Origin: Lachnospiraceae bacterium OM04-12BH
Lineage (GTDB): Bacteria; Bacillota; Clostridia; Lachnospirales; Lachnospiraceae
Length of the DNA stretch: 64,000 bases
Reading direction: 5' to 3'
NCBI GenBank assembly: GCA_003490145.1
Contig: QULQ01000004.1
Coordinates: 211,056 to 275,055 of the forward strand
Below are positions 1 through 9,631 of the stretch, one piece after another. Under the pieces are notes generated by a model. The model saw only the letters and a program-made list of their open reading frames with translations, searched no databases and was not told where the DNA came from. How positions within the stretch are numbered: the stretch's first letter is position 1; the number at the start of each line of letters is the position of its first letter. Both the position numbers and the translations under genes were made by a program.

Positions 1-1924
1 ATACAGAATTGACCTGTTTGCACCTGTTATTGCTTATATTGAGCAGGCTTCCGGTACAAAGTATGAGGAAGATGAGAAGCTGACCAGATCCATGAGAATC
101 CTGGCAGACCATCTCCGTACCAGCGTGATGCTGATCGGAGATGAAGCGAAGCTTCTTCCTTCCAATGCAGGCGCTGGCTATGTGCTGCGCCGTCTGATCC
201 GCCGTGCGGTAAGACATGGAAGAGTACTGGGGCTCAGTACACAGAATCTTCTGCATATAGCAGAGATGTATATTGATACGATCTATGCAGAGAGTTATCC
301 GCTTCTGAAGAAGAACAAAGAGTTTGTGCTGACAGAGCTGAAGAAGGAGATCGACCGCTTCGAAAGCACTGTAGAGAATGGTATGAAGGAATTCAAGAAG
401 ATCCTGGAGCAGAAGAAGGAAGCAGACTCTGGCCAGATTGACGGTAAATCCGCATTCTATCTCTATGATACCTTTGGATTCCCGATCGAGCTTACGGTAG
501 AGCTTGCCGGTGAGGAAGGGCTCTCTGTAGACGAGGATGGATTTGCGAAAGCAATGGAAGAACAGAAGCAGAAGGCAAGAGACAATCAGAACTTTTCAAC
601 AAGGCTTTCTGCTGATAATGGATTATATGAGAAACTGGATGCCGGTATTGTGAGCGAATTTATCGGTTATGATACCCTGAAGGCAGAAGAGACCATCGCA
701 GCAGTGAATAATGGCAGCGAGTGGAAGGATTCCTTAAAAGAGGGAGAAGAGGGAACTGTTATTACAGCAAAGACTCCTTTCTATGCAACCATGGGTGGAC
801 AGAAGGGTGACTTTGGTGTGATCGTGACAAAGAACGGTACCTTCGATGTGCAGGAAACAGTGAAGCTTCCCGGTGGAAGGATAGGACATATCGGTAAGGT
901 TGTTTCAGGAAGCATTGCAAAGGGAGAAACAGCAACGCTTGAGGTATCTGCCCTGAACAGAAGCAATACCTGTCGAAACCATACAGCAACCCATCTGCTG
1001 CAGGAGGCACTCCGTGAAGTGCTTGGTGATCATGTAGAGCAGTCCGGCTCCTATCAGGACGGCGAAAGAACACGTTTTGACTTCAGCCATGGACAGGCTA
1101 TGACGGCAGAAGAGATAAAGAAGGTTGAAGCGATCGTTAATGAAAAGATCGCAGAGGATCTTCCTGTGGAAACAAAGGTGATGAGCCTTGAGGAAGCAAA
1201 GAAGACAGGAGCCATGGCACTCTTTGGTGAGAAATACGGAGATACCGTAAGAGTTGTCATTATCGGTGATTTCTCCAGGGAATTATGTGGTGGTACCCAT
1301 GTAGGACATACCGGAGATATCGCATCCTTCAAGATCCTTTCTGAGTCCGGTGTAGCTGCAGGAATCCGTCGTATAGAAGCACTCACAGGCAGAAATGTAA
1401 CTGCTTACTATCAGGAAATGGAAGAGAAGCTGGCAGAAACAGCCAGGATCTTAAAAACAACTCCGGCCTCTCTTACTGAGAGAGCAGAGCATCTGATGGC
1501 TGAACTGAAGGCTCTGCAGAGTGAAAATGAGTCCTTGAAGAGCAAGGCCGCAAAAGAAGCACTTGGCGATGTCATGGATCAGGTTGTAGAAGTAAACGGT
1601 GTGAAGCTGCTGGCAACAAGGGTATCAGGCGTTGACATGAACGGACTGAGAGAGCTGGGAGACCAGTTAAAGACCAAGATCGCAGAGGGCGTAGTTGTTC
1701 TGATGTCTGATCTTGACGGTAAGGTAAACATGGTTGCCATGGCAACAGATGGTGCGATGAAGAAGGGTGCCCATGCAGGCAACCTGATCAAAGGAATTGC
1801 AGCACTGGTTGGCGGTGGCGGCGGTGGACGCCCGAATATGGCTCAGGCTGGTGGTAAGAATCCTGCCGGTATTGATGAGGCTATTAAAAAGAGTGCTGAG
1901 GTTCTGAAAGAACAGATCAAATGA
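1..1924 (+). CDS. alaS: Alanine--tRNA ligase, 3' part (5' end outside window)
   Basis: Alanyl-tRNA synthetase charges tRNA-Ala and edits Ser/Gly mischarges in the cytoplasm. The reading frame is open from the first bases of the window, so about 640 C-terminal residues are present and roughly 235 N-terminal residues (most of the class II catalytic core) lie upstream; the internal ATG at 92 is not the start. Visible landmarks are the editing-domain zinc ligands HTATH and CGGTHV, a C-Ala/DHHA1 domain and its glycine-rich GGGGGGRPNMAQAGG segment. The frame ends with TGA at 1922-1924 and is followed by a separate rpsU promoter. The family assignment is secure. Confidence 0.97.
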   Translation, partial: YRIDLFAPVIAYIEQASGTKYEEDEKLTRSMRILADHLRTSVMLIGDEAKLLPSNAGAGYVLRRLIRRAVRHGRVLGLSTQNLLHIAEMYIDTIYAESYPLLKKNKEFVLTELKKEIDRFESTVENGMKEFKKILEQKKEADSGQIDGKSAFYLYDTFGFPIELTVELAGEEGLSVDEDGFAKAMEEQKQKARDNQNFSTRLSADNGLYEKLDAGIVSEFIGYDTLKAEETIAAVNNGSEWKDSLKEGEEGTVITAKTPFYATMGGQKGDFGVIVTKNGTFDVQETVKLPGGRIGHIGKVVSGSIAKGETATLEVSALNRSNTCRNHTATHLLQEALREVLGDHVEQSGSYQDGERTRFDFSHGQAMTAEEIKKVEAIVNEKIAEDLPVETKVMSLEEAKKTGAMALFGEKYGDTVRVVIIGDFSRELCGGTHVGHTGDIASFKILSESGVAAGIRRIEALTGRNVTAYYQEMEEKLAETARILKTTPASLTERAEHLMAELKALQSENESLKSKAAKEALGDVMDQVVEVNGVKLLATRVSGVDMNGLRELGDQLKTKIAEGVVVLMSDLDGKVNMVAMATDGAMKKGAHAGNLIKGIAALVGGGGGGRPNMAQAGGKNPAGIDEAIKKSAEVLKEQIK

Positions 1925-1956
1925 TTAAAATTCGTGATGAAATAGCAAATTATGGG

Positions 1957-1985
1957 TTGACTTACGAGTGAAATATGTATATAAT
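1957..1985 (+). promoter_or_regulatory. rpsU promoter
   Basis: TTGACT (1957-1962), a 17-nt spacer and a perfect TATAAT (1980-1985) form a near-consensus sigma-A promoter. It sits between alaS and rpsU and predicts a start near 1992, leaving a 5' leader of about 75 nt. It implies rpsU is transcribed independently of alaS. Confidence 0.85.
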
Positions 1986-2067
1986 CATTCATGTGTATGT
2001 GAGTGCACAAGAATAACCCAATCAGTCAATGCTGCTAGGAAGGGACTGAAGGGAGGTCAGGTGCGAG

Positions 2068-2244
2068 ATGTCAAACGTAATCGTTAAAGAAAACGAGACT
2101 TTAGATAGCGCTTTACGTCGTTTCAAGAGAAGCTGCGCAAAAGCTGGTATCCAGCAGGAGATCCGTAAGAGAGAGCATTACGAGAAGCCCAGCGTAAGAC
2201 GTAAGAAGAAATCTGAAGCTGCAAGAAAACGTAAATACAACTAA
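2068..2244 (+). CDS. rpsU: 30S ribosomal protein S21
   Basis: A 58-residue, strongly basic protein beginning [20 protein letters not shown] and ending in an [14 protein letters not shown] tail, which is the S21 pattern. S21 joins the 30S subunit late and helps mRNA selection near the anti-Shine-Dalgarno end of 16S rRNA. The start is ATG 2068, with GGGAGG about 10 nt upstream. It has its own promoter (1957-1985) and terminator (2256-2287), so it is a monocistronic unit. The length is normal for Firmicutes. Confidence 0.96.
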   Translation: MSNVIVKENETLDSALRRFKRSCAKAGIQQEIRKREHYEKPSVRRKKKSEAARKRKYN

Positions 2245-2255
2245 TTATAGCCAGG

Positions 2256-2287
2256 AAAGTCTCTGATGTATGTCAGAGACTTTTTTG
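2256..2287 (+). terminator. Intrinsic terminator of rpsU
   Basis: AGTCTCTGA and TCAGAGACT form a 9-bp stem with a six-base loop, followed directly by TTTTTT. Confidence 0.9.
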
Positions 2288-2361
2288 CGCCAAAGGAAAT
2301 TACTTAATGTTCCAATGACATAAAAAGCCTCCGGGCGGGACTGAAAATGTTCTTATTTGAG

Positions 2362-2390
2362 TTGCATGTGAAGAGTTTTTCTGATATGAT
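2362..2390 (+). promoter_or_regulatory. Promoter of the CmpB-type membrane protein gene
   Basis: TTGCAT (2362-2367), 17-nt spacer, TATGAT (2385-2390). It lies after the rpsU terminator and about 30 nt before the next start codon. Confidence 0.65.
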
Positions 2391-2420
2391 TCGTTATGTC
2401 TTATAAAGGGGGACATGATT

Positions 2421-3014
2421 ATGTGGACGAGAGAATTATTTGGCTCAGATGTATACCATCTGATTGCTGCTTTTATTATTTACAGTGTTCTGGGATGGTT
2501 TGTGGAATCAGTGTACATGTCATTCTGTAATCATAGGCTGACAAACAGGGGTTTTGCCAAAGGACCCTTCTGCCCGATATATGGATTTGGCGCAGTGATT
2601 GGATATCTGGTATTGAACCCGCTTTCTGGTCATTATGTAACACTGTATCTGACAGGGGCTTTCCTGGCTACTACTTTTGAATATCTGGTAGGGATCATGA
2701 TGCAGAAGCTTCTGGGAGAGGTCTGGTGGGACTATACAGAAAAGCCGATGAACTATAAGGGGATCATCTGCCTCGAAAGTACCATTGCCTGGGGCTTTTA
2801 TGCGATCATTATTACCATGTTTTTACATGAAAGGGTGCTGCATCTGATTGATGCTATGGATATGGCCTATGGACGGATTCTCTGTATTGTGATCCTTGCC
2901 ATTGTGACTGTAGACTATCTGATCCGGCTTTACCTTCTTTTTAAAACCAGTATTCAGGAAGAAAAGGACAGGCTGATCGATAAATACCGCTCTTTCCGGG
3001 CGAGATGGTATTAA
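2421..3014 (+). CDS. Putative ABC-transporter type IV (CmpB/DUF1113) membrane protein
   Basis: A 197-residue integral membrane protein with about five hydrophobic segments and the conserved features of the ABC_trans_CmpB family (PF06541): an early YSVLGWFVESVY helix, an NRGF..GPFCPIYGFGA loop and an EYLVG segment. The molecular function of the family is unknown. ATG 2421 is preferred over ATG 2415 because AAAGGGGGA (2405-2413) leaves 7 nt to 2421 but only 1 nt to 2415. It has its own promoter at 2362-2390 and is followed at short distance by a carboxypeptidase gene, which could be co-transcribed. Confidence 0.85.
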   Translation: MWTRELFGSDVYHLIAAFIIYSVLGWFVESVYMSFCNHRLTNRGFAKGPFCPIYGFGAVIGYLVLNPLSGHYVTLYLTGAFLATTFEYLVGIMMQKLLGEVWWDYTEKPMNYKGIICLESTIAWGFYAIIITMFLHERVLHLIDAMDMAYGRILCIVILAIVTVDYLIRLYLLFKTSIQEEKDRLIDKYRSFRARWY

Positions 3015-3089
3015 AGAAGGGATCCTTTGCATGCCAGACGTTTTTTCTGCATATGCATGAATATAGAATATCTGTCAGGAGCATATGCG

Positions 3090-4256
3090 TTGAGAAGAAT
3101 AAAAAAAGCGTTGCTGTGTTGTCTTGTGAGTGGAATGCTCTTTGTGATGAACGTCCTGCCGCTGCAGGCTTCCCCGACAGTAGAAGCGCCGTCCTATCTC
3201 TTGATGGAGGCCTCTACCGGCAGGGTCATCTGTGAACAGAATGCAGATGAAAGAAGAAGTCCGGCCAGTATCACGAAGATCATGACACTCCTTCTTATTT
3301 TTGAACACCTGAATACAGGCAGGATCACATTAGACAGCCAGGTGGTCACCAGTGCCCATGCCAAGTCTATGGGTGGATCCCAGGTCTTCCTGGAGGAGGG
3401 CGAGGTACAGTCACTGGATACGATCATTAAATGTATAGCAGTTGCTTCCGGCAATGATGCCAGTGTTGCTGCGGCAGAGTTTATTGCAGGAAGTGAAGAA
3501 GAATTTGTGCAAATGATGAATAACAAGGCAAAGGAACTCGGTATGGAAAACACCCATTTCGAGGATTGCTGTGGACTGTCAGATTCGGACGATCATTATA
3601 CCACAGCCAGGGATGTTGCCATCATGTCAAGAGAGCTGATCACAAAATATCCCCAGGTTTTTGAATATACCAGGATCTGGATGGAGGATATCACACACGA
3701 AACCAGTCAGGGAACTTCTGTGTTTACGTTATCCAGTACTAATAAACTGCTTAAGATGTATGAATGGACAACGGGACTAAAGACCGGTTCCACCAGTAAG
3801 GCACTGTATTGTCTTTCAGCGACAGCAAGTAAGGATGATATTGATCTGATCGCTGTGGTAATGGGATCCCCAAGTAATAAAGTGAGGTTTCAGGATGCCA
3901 TGACGCTTTTGAACTATGGCTACAGTGTCAGTGCCCTGTATGAGGATGAAAATAAAGATCCGCTTGGAAAACTAAAGGTGGCAGGCGGTGTTGAAGATGA
4001 GGTGCCGCTCCTGTATGAAGGTTCCTTCCGATATCTTGATATCGATGGTCAGAACCTGAGCCAGGTGGAAAAGACCATCAGCCTGCCTGAAGAAATACAG
4101 GCTCCTGTAGAACGGGGAGAGGCAGTTGGAGAAGCGGTATATTCGCTGAATGGGAACCGGATTGGCAGTGTATCCATCCTGGCAGAGCTTTCAGTCGAAA
4201 AAGCCCGATATGGAGATTATTTGTTCAAGGTCTGCAAACTGTTTTGCAGTTTGTAA
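3090..4256 (+). CDS. D-alanyl-D-alanine carboxypeptidase (penicillin-binding protein 5/DacF type)
   Basis: Exported serine peptidase that removes the terminal D-Ala from peptidoglycan stem peptides. The three active-site motifs are visible: SITK (SxxK), SGN (SxN) and KTGST (KTG), followed by a C-terminal beta-rich PBP5_C-like domain. The N-terminus is a Sec signal (basic RRIKK, hydrophobic stretch, cleavage likely after LQA). TTG 3090 is chosen because CAGGAG (3076-3081) is 8 nt upstream and the signal peptide then begins properly; an in-frame TTG at 3027 would add an unrelated tail. No clear C-terminal amphipathic anchor was resolved. A second paralogue lies at 8303-9577. Confidence 0.93.
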   Translation: MRRIKKALLCCLVSGMLFVMNVLPLQASPTVEAPSYLLMEASTGRVICEQNADERRSPASITKIMTLLLIFEHLNTGRITLDSQVVTSAHAKSMGGSQVFLEEGEVQSLDTIIKCIAVASGNDASVAAAEFIAGSEEEFVQMMNNKAKELGMENTHFEDCCGLSDSDDHYTTARDVAIMSRELITKYPQVFEYTRIWMEDITHETSQGTSVFTLSSTNKLLKMYEWTTGLKTGSTSKALYCLSATASKDDIDLIAVVMGSPSNKVRFQDAMTLLNYGYSVSALYEDENKDPLGKLKVAGGVEDEVPLLYEGSFRYLDIDGQNLSQVEKTISLPEEIQAPVERGEAVGEAVYSLNGNRIGSVSILAELSVEKARYGDYLFKVCKLFCSL

Positions 4257-4296
4257 AAGAGAGTGGTAAGATGAAGCTGAATGACGGGAAAGGAAT

Positions 4297-5160
4297 ATGG
4301 CCGTGAACTGCCTGATAACTATTATCTGCGTGCTTGTACTGTTTTTTGTCATAGTAATGATCATTGACTGCAACCGCTTTGTAAAAAGAGAATATTGCTG
4401 TGAATCCGGCAAGCTGAAAAGGGAGGGGACTTTTGTTCTGCTTTCCGATCTTCATAATAAAAGCTTCGGAAAACAGAACGAAAGACTTTTTCGGGCAATT
4501 GAGCAGGAAAAACCGGATGCCATCCTGATTGCAGGGGATATGTATACTTCTTCAGCCAGGGAGGATAATCAGGAGATTGCTGCTTTTGTGCAAAGACTGG
4601 CAGAACAGTATCCGGTGTACTACGGAAATGGCAACCATGAGCAGAAGACGAGACTGTTTCCGGAGATCTTTGGTGACCGGTATGCAGTCTTTGCAGATAG
4701 GATCTGCCAGGCAGGTGTGCGGCTTCTTGTGAATGATAAGTGGTATCTTCCCGATTATAATATGGAGATCTATGGATTGGAAGTGGGCAGGGAGTATTAC
4801 CATAAGCCCACGAAAATGCTGATGAGTGAAGCTTATATGGAGGAGATGCTTGGCAAGGCGGATGAGAACAGATATAACCTGCTGATCGCCCATAATCCGG
4901 AGTATTTTGACAATTATGCTGCCTGGGGGGCAGATCTTACGGTTTCCGGACATATCCATGGTGGACTGATGAGACTGCCTGTGCTTGGAGGCGTGATCTC
5001 ACCAAGACTGTGCCTGTTCCCACATTATGATGGGGGACGCTTCACAAAGGCAGGCAGGGAGATGATCCTGTCGAGAGGACTTGGAACCCATACACTTCCG
5101 ATCAGGATCTTTAATCCGGGAGAGCTTGTGGTGATCCATCTGAAACCAAAGAACCGATAA
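4297..5160 (+). CDS. Membrane-anchored calcineurin-like metallophosphoesterase (YkuE/YaeI type)
   Basis: A 287-residue phosphoesterase with a single N-terminal hydrophobic anchor (about residues 3-25). The binuclear-metal motifs appear in order: DLH near residue 51, GDM, GNGNHE, an AHNPEYF histidine and GHIHGG. Proteins of this type hydrolyse phosphodiesters or lipid head groups such as UDP-diacylglucosamine, but the substrate cannot be read here. ATG 4297 is preceded closely by GGGAAAGG. The gene lies 40 nt after the carboxypeptidase gene, so co-transcription is plausible. Confidence 0.9.
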   Translation: MAVNCLITIICVLVLFFVIVMIIDCNRFVKREYCCESGKLKREGTFVLLSDLHNKSFGKQNERLFRAIEQEKPDAILIAGDMYTSSAREDNQEIAAFVQRLAEQYPVYYGNGNHEQKTRLFPEIFGDRYAVFADRICQAGVRLLVNDKWYLPDYNMEIYGLEVGREYYHKPTKMLMSEAYMEEMLGKADENRYNLLIAHNPEYFDNYAAWGADLTVSGHIHGGLMRLPVLGGVISPRLCLFPHYDGGRFTKAGREMILSRGLGTHTLPIRIFNPGELVVIHLKPKNR

Positions 5161-5231
5161 CAGGAGCAGAGCAGCTTTCTTTGAAACAGGGAAAGGGATA
5201 GACTGTTGGTGTATCAGAAAGTGAGGAAAAA

Positions 5232-6152
5232 ATGAAGTATCTTAAATTTAAAAATAGTCAGTTAGAAGCATCTAATATTATTATGGGATGTATGCGTCTG
5301 AATTCATTAAGTGTAAAAGAGGCACAAAGGCATATTGAAACTGCTGTGGAGGCAGGAATTAATATGTTTGATCATGCGGATATATACGGAGGCGGAGAGT
5401 GTGAGGAGTTATTTGCCCGGGCTGTGGATATGCGGAGCTCCTTCAGAGATAAAATTATTCTGCAGAGCAAGTGCTCTATTCGAAATGGGTACTATGACTT
5501 TTCAAAGGAATATATTTTAGAGTCGGTTGATGGTATTTTAAAAAGACTTAATACAGAGTATTTGGATATACTTTTGTTACACAGACCGGATACTTTGATG
5601 GAACCGGAAGAAACCGCAGAAGCGATCTCTATATTGAAGAGAACAGGAAAGGTTCGTTATTTTGGTGTGTCTAATCAAAATGCAATGCAGATCGAATTGC
5701 TGCAAAAGTATTGTGAGGAGCGGATTATGTTTAATCAGATGCAGCTGAGTCTGGTTCATACACCTCTTATAGACAGTGGAATGACAGTGAATATGCAGGT
5801 AGATCAGGGAATTGACCGTGTGCTTGGAACATTAGAGTATTGTAGGCTTCGTGATATTACAATCCAGGCATGGTCGCCGTTTCAGAGAGGATTTTTTGAA
5901 GGGGCGTTTCTAGGCGACATGCAGCATTATGAGCGATTAAATCAGATGATTGACCGTTTGGCAGAAAAGTATCAGGTTACTCCTGCAGCGATAGCGGTTT
6001 CATGGATCACAAGGCATCCGGCTGATATTCAGGTAATTTTAGGAACAACCAAAGACAGAAGGCTTCTAGAAAGTGCAGAGGGATCAGAGATTCCGCTTAC
6101 CAGGGAAGAATGGTATGGTCTGTATCGTGAAGCCGGAAATATGATTCCATAA
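5232..6152 (+). CDS. Aldo/keto reductase
   Basis: A 306-residue cytoplasmic NADPH-dependent oxidoreductase resembling the YdhF-type branch. The AKR tetrad can be recognised: Asp and Tyr in FDHADIYGGGE, Lys in QSKCS and His in LLHRPD; the substrate-pocket motif WSPFQRGFF and a C-terminal nucleotide-binding segment ILGTTKDRRL follow. The physiological carbonyl substrate is unknown. ATG 5232 follows GTGAGGAAAA. Its base composition is slightly more A/T-rich than its neighbours, but there is no other sign of transfer. Confidence 0.9.
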   Translation: MKYLKFKNSQLEASNIIMGCMRLNSLSVKEAQRHIETAVEAGINMFDHADIYGGGECEELFARAVDMRSSFRDKIILQSKCSIRNGYYDFSKEYILESVDGILKRLNTEYLDILLLHRPDTLMEPEETAEAISILKRTGKVRYFGVSNQNAMQIELLQKYCEERIMFNQMQLSLVHTPLIDSGMTVNMQVDQGIDRVLGTLEYCRLRDITIQAWSPFQRGFFEGAFLGDMQHYERLNQMIDRLAEKYQVTPAAIAVSWITRHPADIQVILGTTKDRRLLESAEGSEIPLTREEWYGLYREAGNMIP

Positions 6153-6199
6153 ATTATGTGTTTTTGAAGCACAGAAGGGCAGGAAGGGAGATCCTCCCG

Positions 6200-6228
6200 T
6201 TGACTGAAAATGGCGGGCATGATAAAAT
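6200..6228 (+). promoter_or_regulatory. deoC promoter
   Basis: TTGACT (6200-6205), 17-nt spacer, TAAAAT (6223-6228), about 35 nt before the deoC start. It may also drive scpA and scpB, which follow closely on the same strand. Confidence 0.75.
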
Positions 6229-6263
6229 AAACGCTGATATGCATAGAAAAAACACGGAGTGAA

Positions 6264-6902
6264 ATGATGGATACGAAATTATTTGACCATACCATATTAA
6301 AGGCGGATGCTACCAGGGAAATGGTAGAGAGGGTCTGCAGAGAAGCAAGAGAACATCACTTTATGTCCGTCTGTGTAAACAGCTATTATACTGGATTTGT
6401 GGCAGATGAGCTGCAGGGCAGTGACGTGAGAGTCTGTACAGTTGTTGGATTTCCGCTTGGACAGATGAGCACAAAGGCCAAGGCAGCAGAAACCAGGATC
6501 GCAGTAGAGGATGGTGCAGACGAGATCGACATGGTGATCAATGTAGGAGCTTTGAAGGGCAGAGACGATGCTGTTGTCTTTGAGGATATCAGGGCAGTCA
6601 GAAAAGCCTGTGAGGGCAAGGTTCTGAAGGTGATCATTGAAACCTGTCTTCTGAATGAGGAAGAAAAGATGAGGGCCTGCAGGCTTGCCATGGAAGCAAA
6701 GGCAGACTTTGTGAAGACCTCTACCGGATTTTCTACAGGAGGTGCAACGAAAGAGGATGTTGCACTGATGAGAAAGACAGTAGGCGATACCATGGGCGTG
6801 AAAGCATCCGGCGGGATCCGTGACAAGGAGAAGGCGGTGGAAATGCTTGAGGCCGGAGCGGACAGGCTTGGAACCAGTGCAACGATCGCAATCTGCAGTT
6901 AG
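6264..6902 (+). CDS. deoC: Deoxyribose-phosphate aldolase
   Basis: Class I aldolase that cleaves 2-deoxy-D-ribose 5-phosphate to glyceraldehyde 3-phosphate and acetaldehyde, in deoxynucleoside salvage. The 212-residue protein carries the Schiff-base lysine in FVKTSTGF, the second lysine in VKASGGIRD, and the [10 protein letters not shown] segment. Two adjacent ATGs (6264 and 6267) are possible; GGAG at 6256-6259 fits 6267 slightly better. It is 11 nt ahead of scpA, so the two are likely co-transcribed although functionally unrelated. No deo operon partners are nearby. Confidence 0.96.
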   Translation: MMDTKLFDHTILKADATREMVERVCREAREHHFMSVCVNSYYTGFVADELQGSDVRVCTVVGFPLGQMSTKAKAAETRIAVEDGADEIDMVINVGALKGRDDAVVFEDIRAVRKACEGKVLKVIIETCLLNEEEKMRACRLAMEAKADFVKTSTGFSTGGATKEDVALMRKTVGDTMGVKASGGIRDKEKAVEMLEAGADRLGTSATIAICS

Positions 6903-6913
6903 GAAGGGTTTTT

Positions 6914-7660
6914 ATGGCAATTCCTGTAAAGCTTGAAGTATTTGAAGGTCCTCTGGACCTTCTGCTTCATCTGATAGAAAAGAATAAAATAGATATTTAC
7001 GATATTCCCATTGTGGAAATCACCGCACAGTATCTGGAATACATCAAAGCCATGCAGACTGAGGATATGAATGTGATGAGTGAATTCCTTGTGATGGCGG
7101 CCACTCTTCTTGATATCAAATGTCGGATGCTCCTTCCTAAGGAAGTGAATGAGGAGGGAGAAGAGGAAGACCCGAGAGCAGAGCTGGTACAGAAGCTGTT
7201 AGAGTACAAGATGTATAAGTATATCTCCTTTGAATTAAAGGACAGGCAGGTGGATGCAGCCTGTACCATGTACAAGGGGAGGACATTGCCAAAGGAAGTG
7301 GAGGAGTACCGCCCACCGGTGAATTACCAGGAGCTTCTTGGAGATGCTACCCTTGGCAGACTGCAGGATCTGTTCAAGCTGGTCATGAGGAGGCAGGAAG
7401 AAAAGATTGATCCAGTCAGAAGTACCTTTGGAAATATTGAAAAGGATGAAATAGATATGGATGTCAAGACCGTTTATATCGAGGATTACATCCATACCCA
7501 TAAGACCTTCAGCTTCAGGCAGCTTTTAGAGAAGCAGCATAGCAAGATGGAGGTGATCGTTACCTTTCTTGTGATGCTGGAGCTGATGAAGCTGGGAAAG
7601 GTTTCTATTGTTCAGGAGGATACGTTCGAAGATATTATGATAACTTCGAATGTGGCATAG
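6914..7660 (+). CDS. scpA: Segregation and condensation protein A
   Basis: Kleisin subunit of the bacterial SMC-ScpAB condensin. The N-terminal PVKLEVFEGPLDLLLHLIEK signature is diagnostic; an acidic linker (EEGEEEDPRAE) and the C-terminal winged helix that contacts the SMC head follow. 248 residues is a normal length. ATG 6914 follows AGGAAGGG. scpB starts 12 nt downstream, the usual arrangement. Confidence 0.97.
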   Translation: MAIPVKLEVFEGPLDLLLHLIEKNKIDIYDIPIVEITAQYLEYIKAMQTEDMNVMSEFLVMAATLLDIKCRMLLPKEVNEEGEEEDPRAELVQKLLEYKMYKYISFELKDRQVDAACTMYKGRTLPKEVEEYRPPVNYQELLGDATLGRLQDLFKLVMRRQEEKIDPVRSTFGNIEKDEIDMDVKTVYIEDYIHTHKTFSFRQLLEKQHSKMEVIVTFLVMLELMKLGKVSIVQEDTFEDIMITSNVA

Positions 7661-7672
7661 GAGGATTGACAG

Positions 7673-8254
7673 TTGGAGAGGGAGAAGGCAAAGGCAGTGC
7701 TGGAGGCCGTATTGTTTTCCATGGGAGAGTCTGTGGAGCTGGAGCGGCTTGCAGAGGTGATCGAAGAGGATAAGAAGACCACAAAGGCATTGCTTCTTGA
7801 GATGAAACAGGCATATGAGGAAAGAGAAGGCGGCATTACACTGACAGAGTTTGAAGGCTCTTTCCAGATGTGTACCAAAAGCGATATGTATGATTATCTG
7901 ATCAAGATCGTAGGGACACCAAGGAAATATGTTCTTTCAGATACCATTCTGGAAACACTGTCTATTGTCGCCTACAAGCAGCCGATCACCAGGCTGGAGA
8001 TTGAAAAGATCAGAGGGGTGAGCTGTGATCATGCAGTAAACAGACTGCTTGAGTTTGGCCTGATCATGGAGGTGGGAAGAATGGATGCCCCGGGGCGTCC
8101 CCTGCTTTTTGGAACGACAGAGGAATTTTTAAGAAGCTTTGGTGTGAAATCCCTGGAGGAATTGCCGGAGCTGTCCCAGGTGCAGATCGAAGAATTCAAG
8201 GAACAGGCTGAAGAGGAGATCAAGCTTGCAACAACGGCTGATGAACAGGCATAG
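7673..8254 (+). CDS. scpB: Segregation and condensation protein B
   Basis: Winged-helix partner of ScpA in the SMC condensin. The 193-residue protein has the conserved second winged helix (LSIVAYKQPITRLEIEKIRG) and the GRPLLFGTTEEFL motif. The start is TTG 7673, supported by AGGAGG at 7659-7664 with an 8-nt spacer; no ATG in this frame is near. The acidic C-terminal tail is typical. Confidence 0.96.
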   Translation: MEREKAKAVLEAVLFSMGESVELERLAEVIEEDKKTTKALLLEMKQAYEEREGGITLTEFEGSFQMCTKSDMYDYLIKIVGTPRKYVLSDTILETLSIVAYKQPITRLEIEKIRGVSCDHAVNRLLEFGLIMEVGRMDAPGRPLLFGTTEEFLRSFGVKSLEELPELSQVQIEEFKEQAEEEIKLATTADEQA

Positions 8255-8302
8255 CAGAGCTCAGGGTGACATAGACTGTTAAAAAAGAAAGCGGGATGGA
8301 AT

Positions 8303-9577
8303 ATGATTTCTTACCTGCGATACATAAAAAGAGCTGTTGTGTTTTTTGTCCTCTTTGTTCTTTTGCTGACGGTGCAGAAGCTGCCGGTATCTGCAGAGGA
8401 AGAGGATGAAGGAAAAGACATGCAGTTATACGCCCAGTCGGCTGTTCTGATGGATGCCGGATCCGGGCGTATTTTATTTGAAAAAAATGGCAGGCAGGTG
8501 CGGCCCATGGCAAGCACGACCAAGATCATGACCTGTATACTGGCTCTGGAAAAAGGGAATCCGGATGATTATGTGACAGTGTCCGCAAAGGCAGCATCCA
8601 TGCCAAAGGTAAAGCTTTCCATGCTGCCCGGGGAAAGATACAGACTGAAGGATCTGCTGTACTCCCTGATGCTGGAATCCCATAATGATTCGGCGGTTGC
8701 CATTGCAGAGCATATCGGCGGCAGTGTGGAAGGCTTTGCAGACATGATGAATGAAAAGGCACAGGAGCTTGGCTGCAGGGATACTTATTTTGTGACACCG
8801 AATGGTCTTGATGGCACTGTGACAGAGGAATCCGGGAAAGTAAAAACACATTCCACAACAGCCTGTGACCTGGCAGGAATCATGGCCTATTGCATTACAG
8901 AGTCCCCAAGGAGGGAGGAATTTCTGACAATCACCAGAACAGAAAGCTACAGCTTTCCGGCTTATCAGGAAACGGATGGTGTGATCACAGAAAACGGACG
9001 GGTCTTTTCCTGTCAGAACCACAATGCCTTTCTGCATATGATGGAGGGAGCTCTTTCCGGGAAAACAGGCTTTACCGGAAATGCAGGATATTGTTATGTG
9101 GGAAGCCTCCGTCAGGGAGACCGTACATTTGTGGCAGCACTGCTCGCCTGTGGCTGGCCCTCCCATAAGGAATACAAGTGGAGTGATACAAAAAAGCTGA
9201 TGCAGTATGGTCTGTCCCATTATGAGATCCATTTTCCGAAGGAAGAAGGGGCAGTGGAGGAACTGCCACAGCTCCCCGTGAAGAATGGGGCAGGAAGGTG
9301 GATCGGGGATATCTGCAATGCAGAGCTTACTATACTTTCACAGGAACCGGCAGAGGAAAAGGGTGTCCTGATGAAGGAGGGAGAAGTCTTTACGGTGGAG
9401 AAGAAGCTGCCTGATGAGCTGACAGCACCGGTCATGCCGGGGAATGTGGTGGGAGAGATCCGGTATCTTCTGGAAGGGGAAGAATATCTGGTAGAATATA
9501 TAGGCACAGCAGAGGAAATTCCGGCAGTCACAGTCAGGTGGTGCGTCAGTCAGGTGCTGCAGCTTTACATGGTGTGA
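8303..9577 (+). CDS. dacF: D-alanyl-D-alanine carboxypeptidase, DacF type
   Basis: A 424-residue exported penicillin-binding protein trimming peptidoglycan pentapeptides. A signal peptide (about residues 1-31, ending PVSA) precedes the catalytic motifs STTK, SHN and GKTGFTGNAG. A C-terminal PBP5_C-like domain follows and the protein ends with a hydrophobic/amphipathic VTVRWCVSQVLQLYMV segment, consistent with a membrane-associating tail. It directly follows scpB, an order common in Clostridia. It is a paralogue of the protein at 3090-4256. Confidence 0.92.
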   Translation: MISYLRYIKRAVVFFVLFVLLLTVQKLPVSAEEEDEGKDMQLYAQSAVLMDAGSGRILFEKNGRQVRPMASTTKIMTCILALEKGNPDDYVTVSAKAASMPKVKLSMLPGERYRLKDLLYSLMLESHNDSAVAIAEHIGGSVEGFADMMNEKAQELGCRDTYFVTPNGLDGTVTEESGKVKTHSTTACDLAGIMAYCITESPRREEFLTITRTESYSFPAYQETDGVITENGRVFSCQNHNAFLHMMEGALSGKTGFTGNAGYCYVGSLRQGDRTFVAALLACGWPSHKEYKWSDTKKLMQYGLSHYEIHFPKEEGAVEELPQLPVKNGAGRWIGDICNAELTILSQEPAEEKGVLMKEGEVFTVEKKLPDELTAPVMPGNVVGEIRYLLEGEEYLVEYIGTAEEIPAVTVRWCVSQVLQLYMV

Positions 9578-9631
9578 GAATAAAGCATAAAAGTACATAT
9601 AATATAGAAGAAAGAAAAAGAGGAAGAAGCC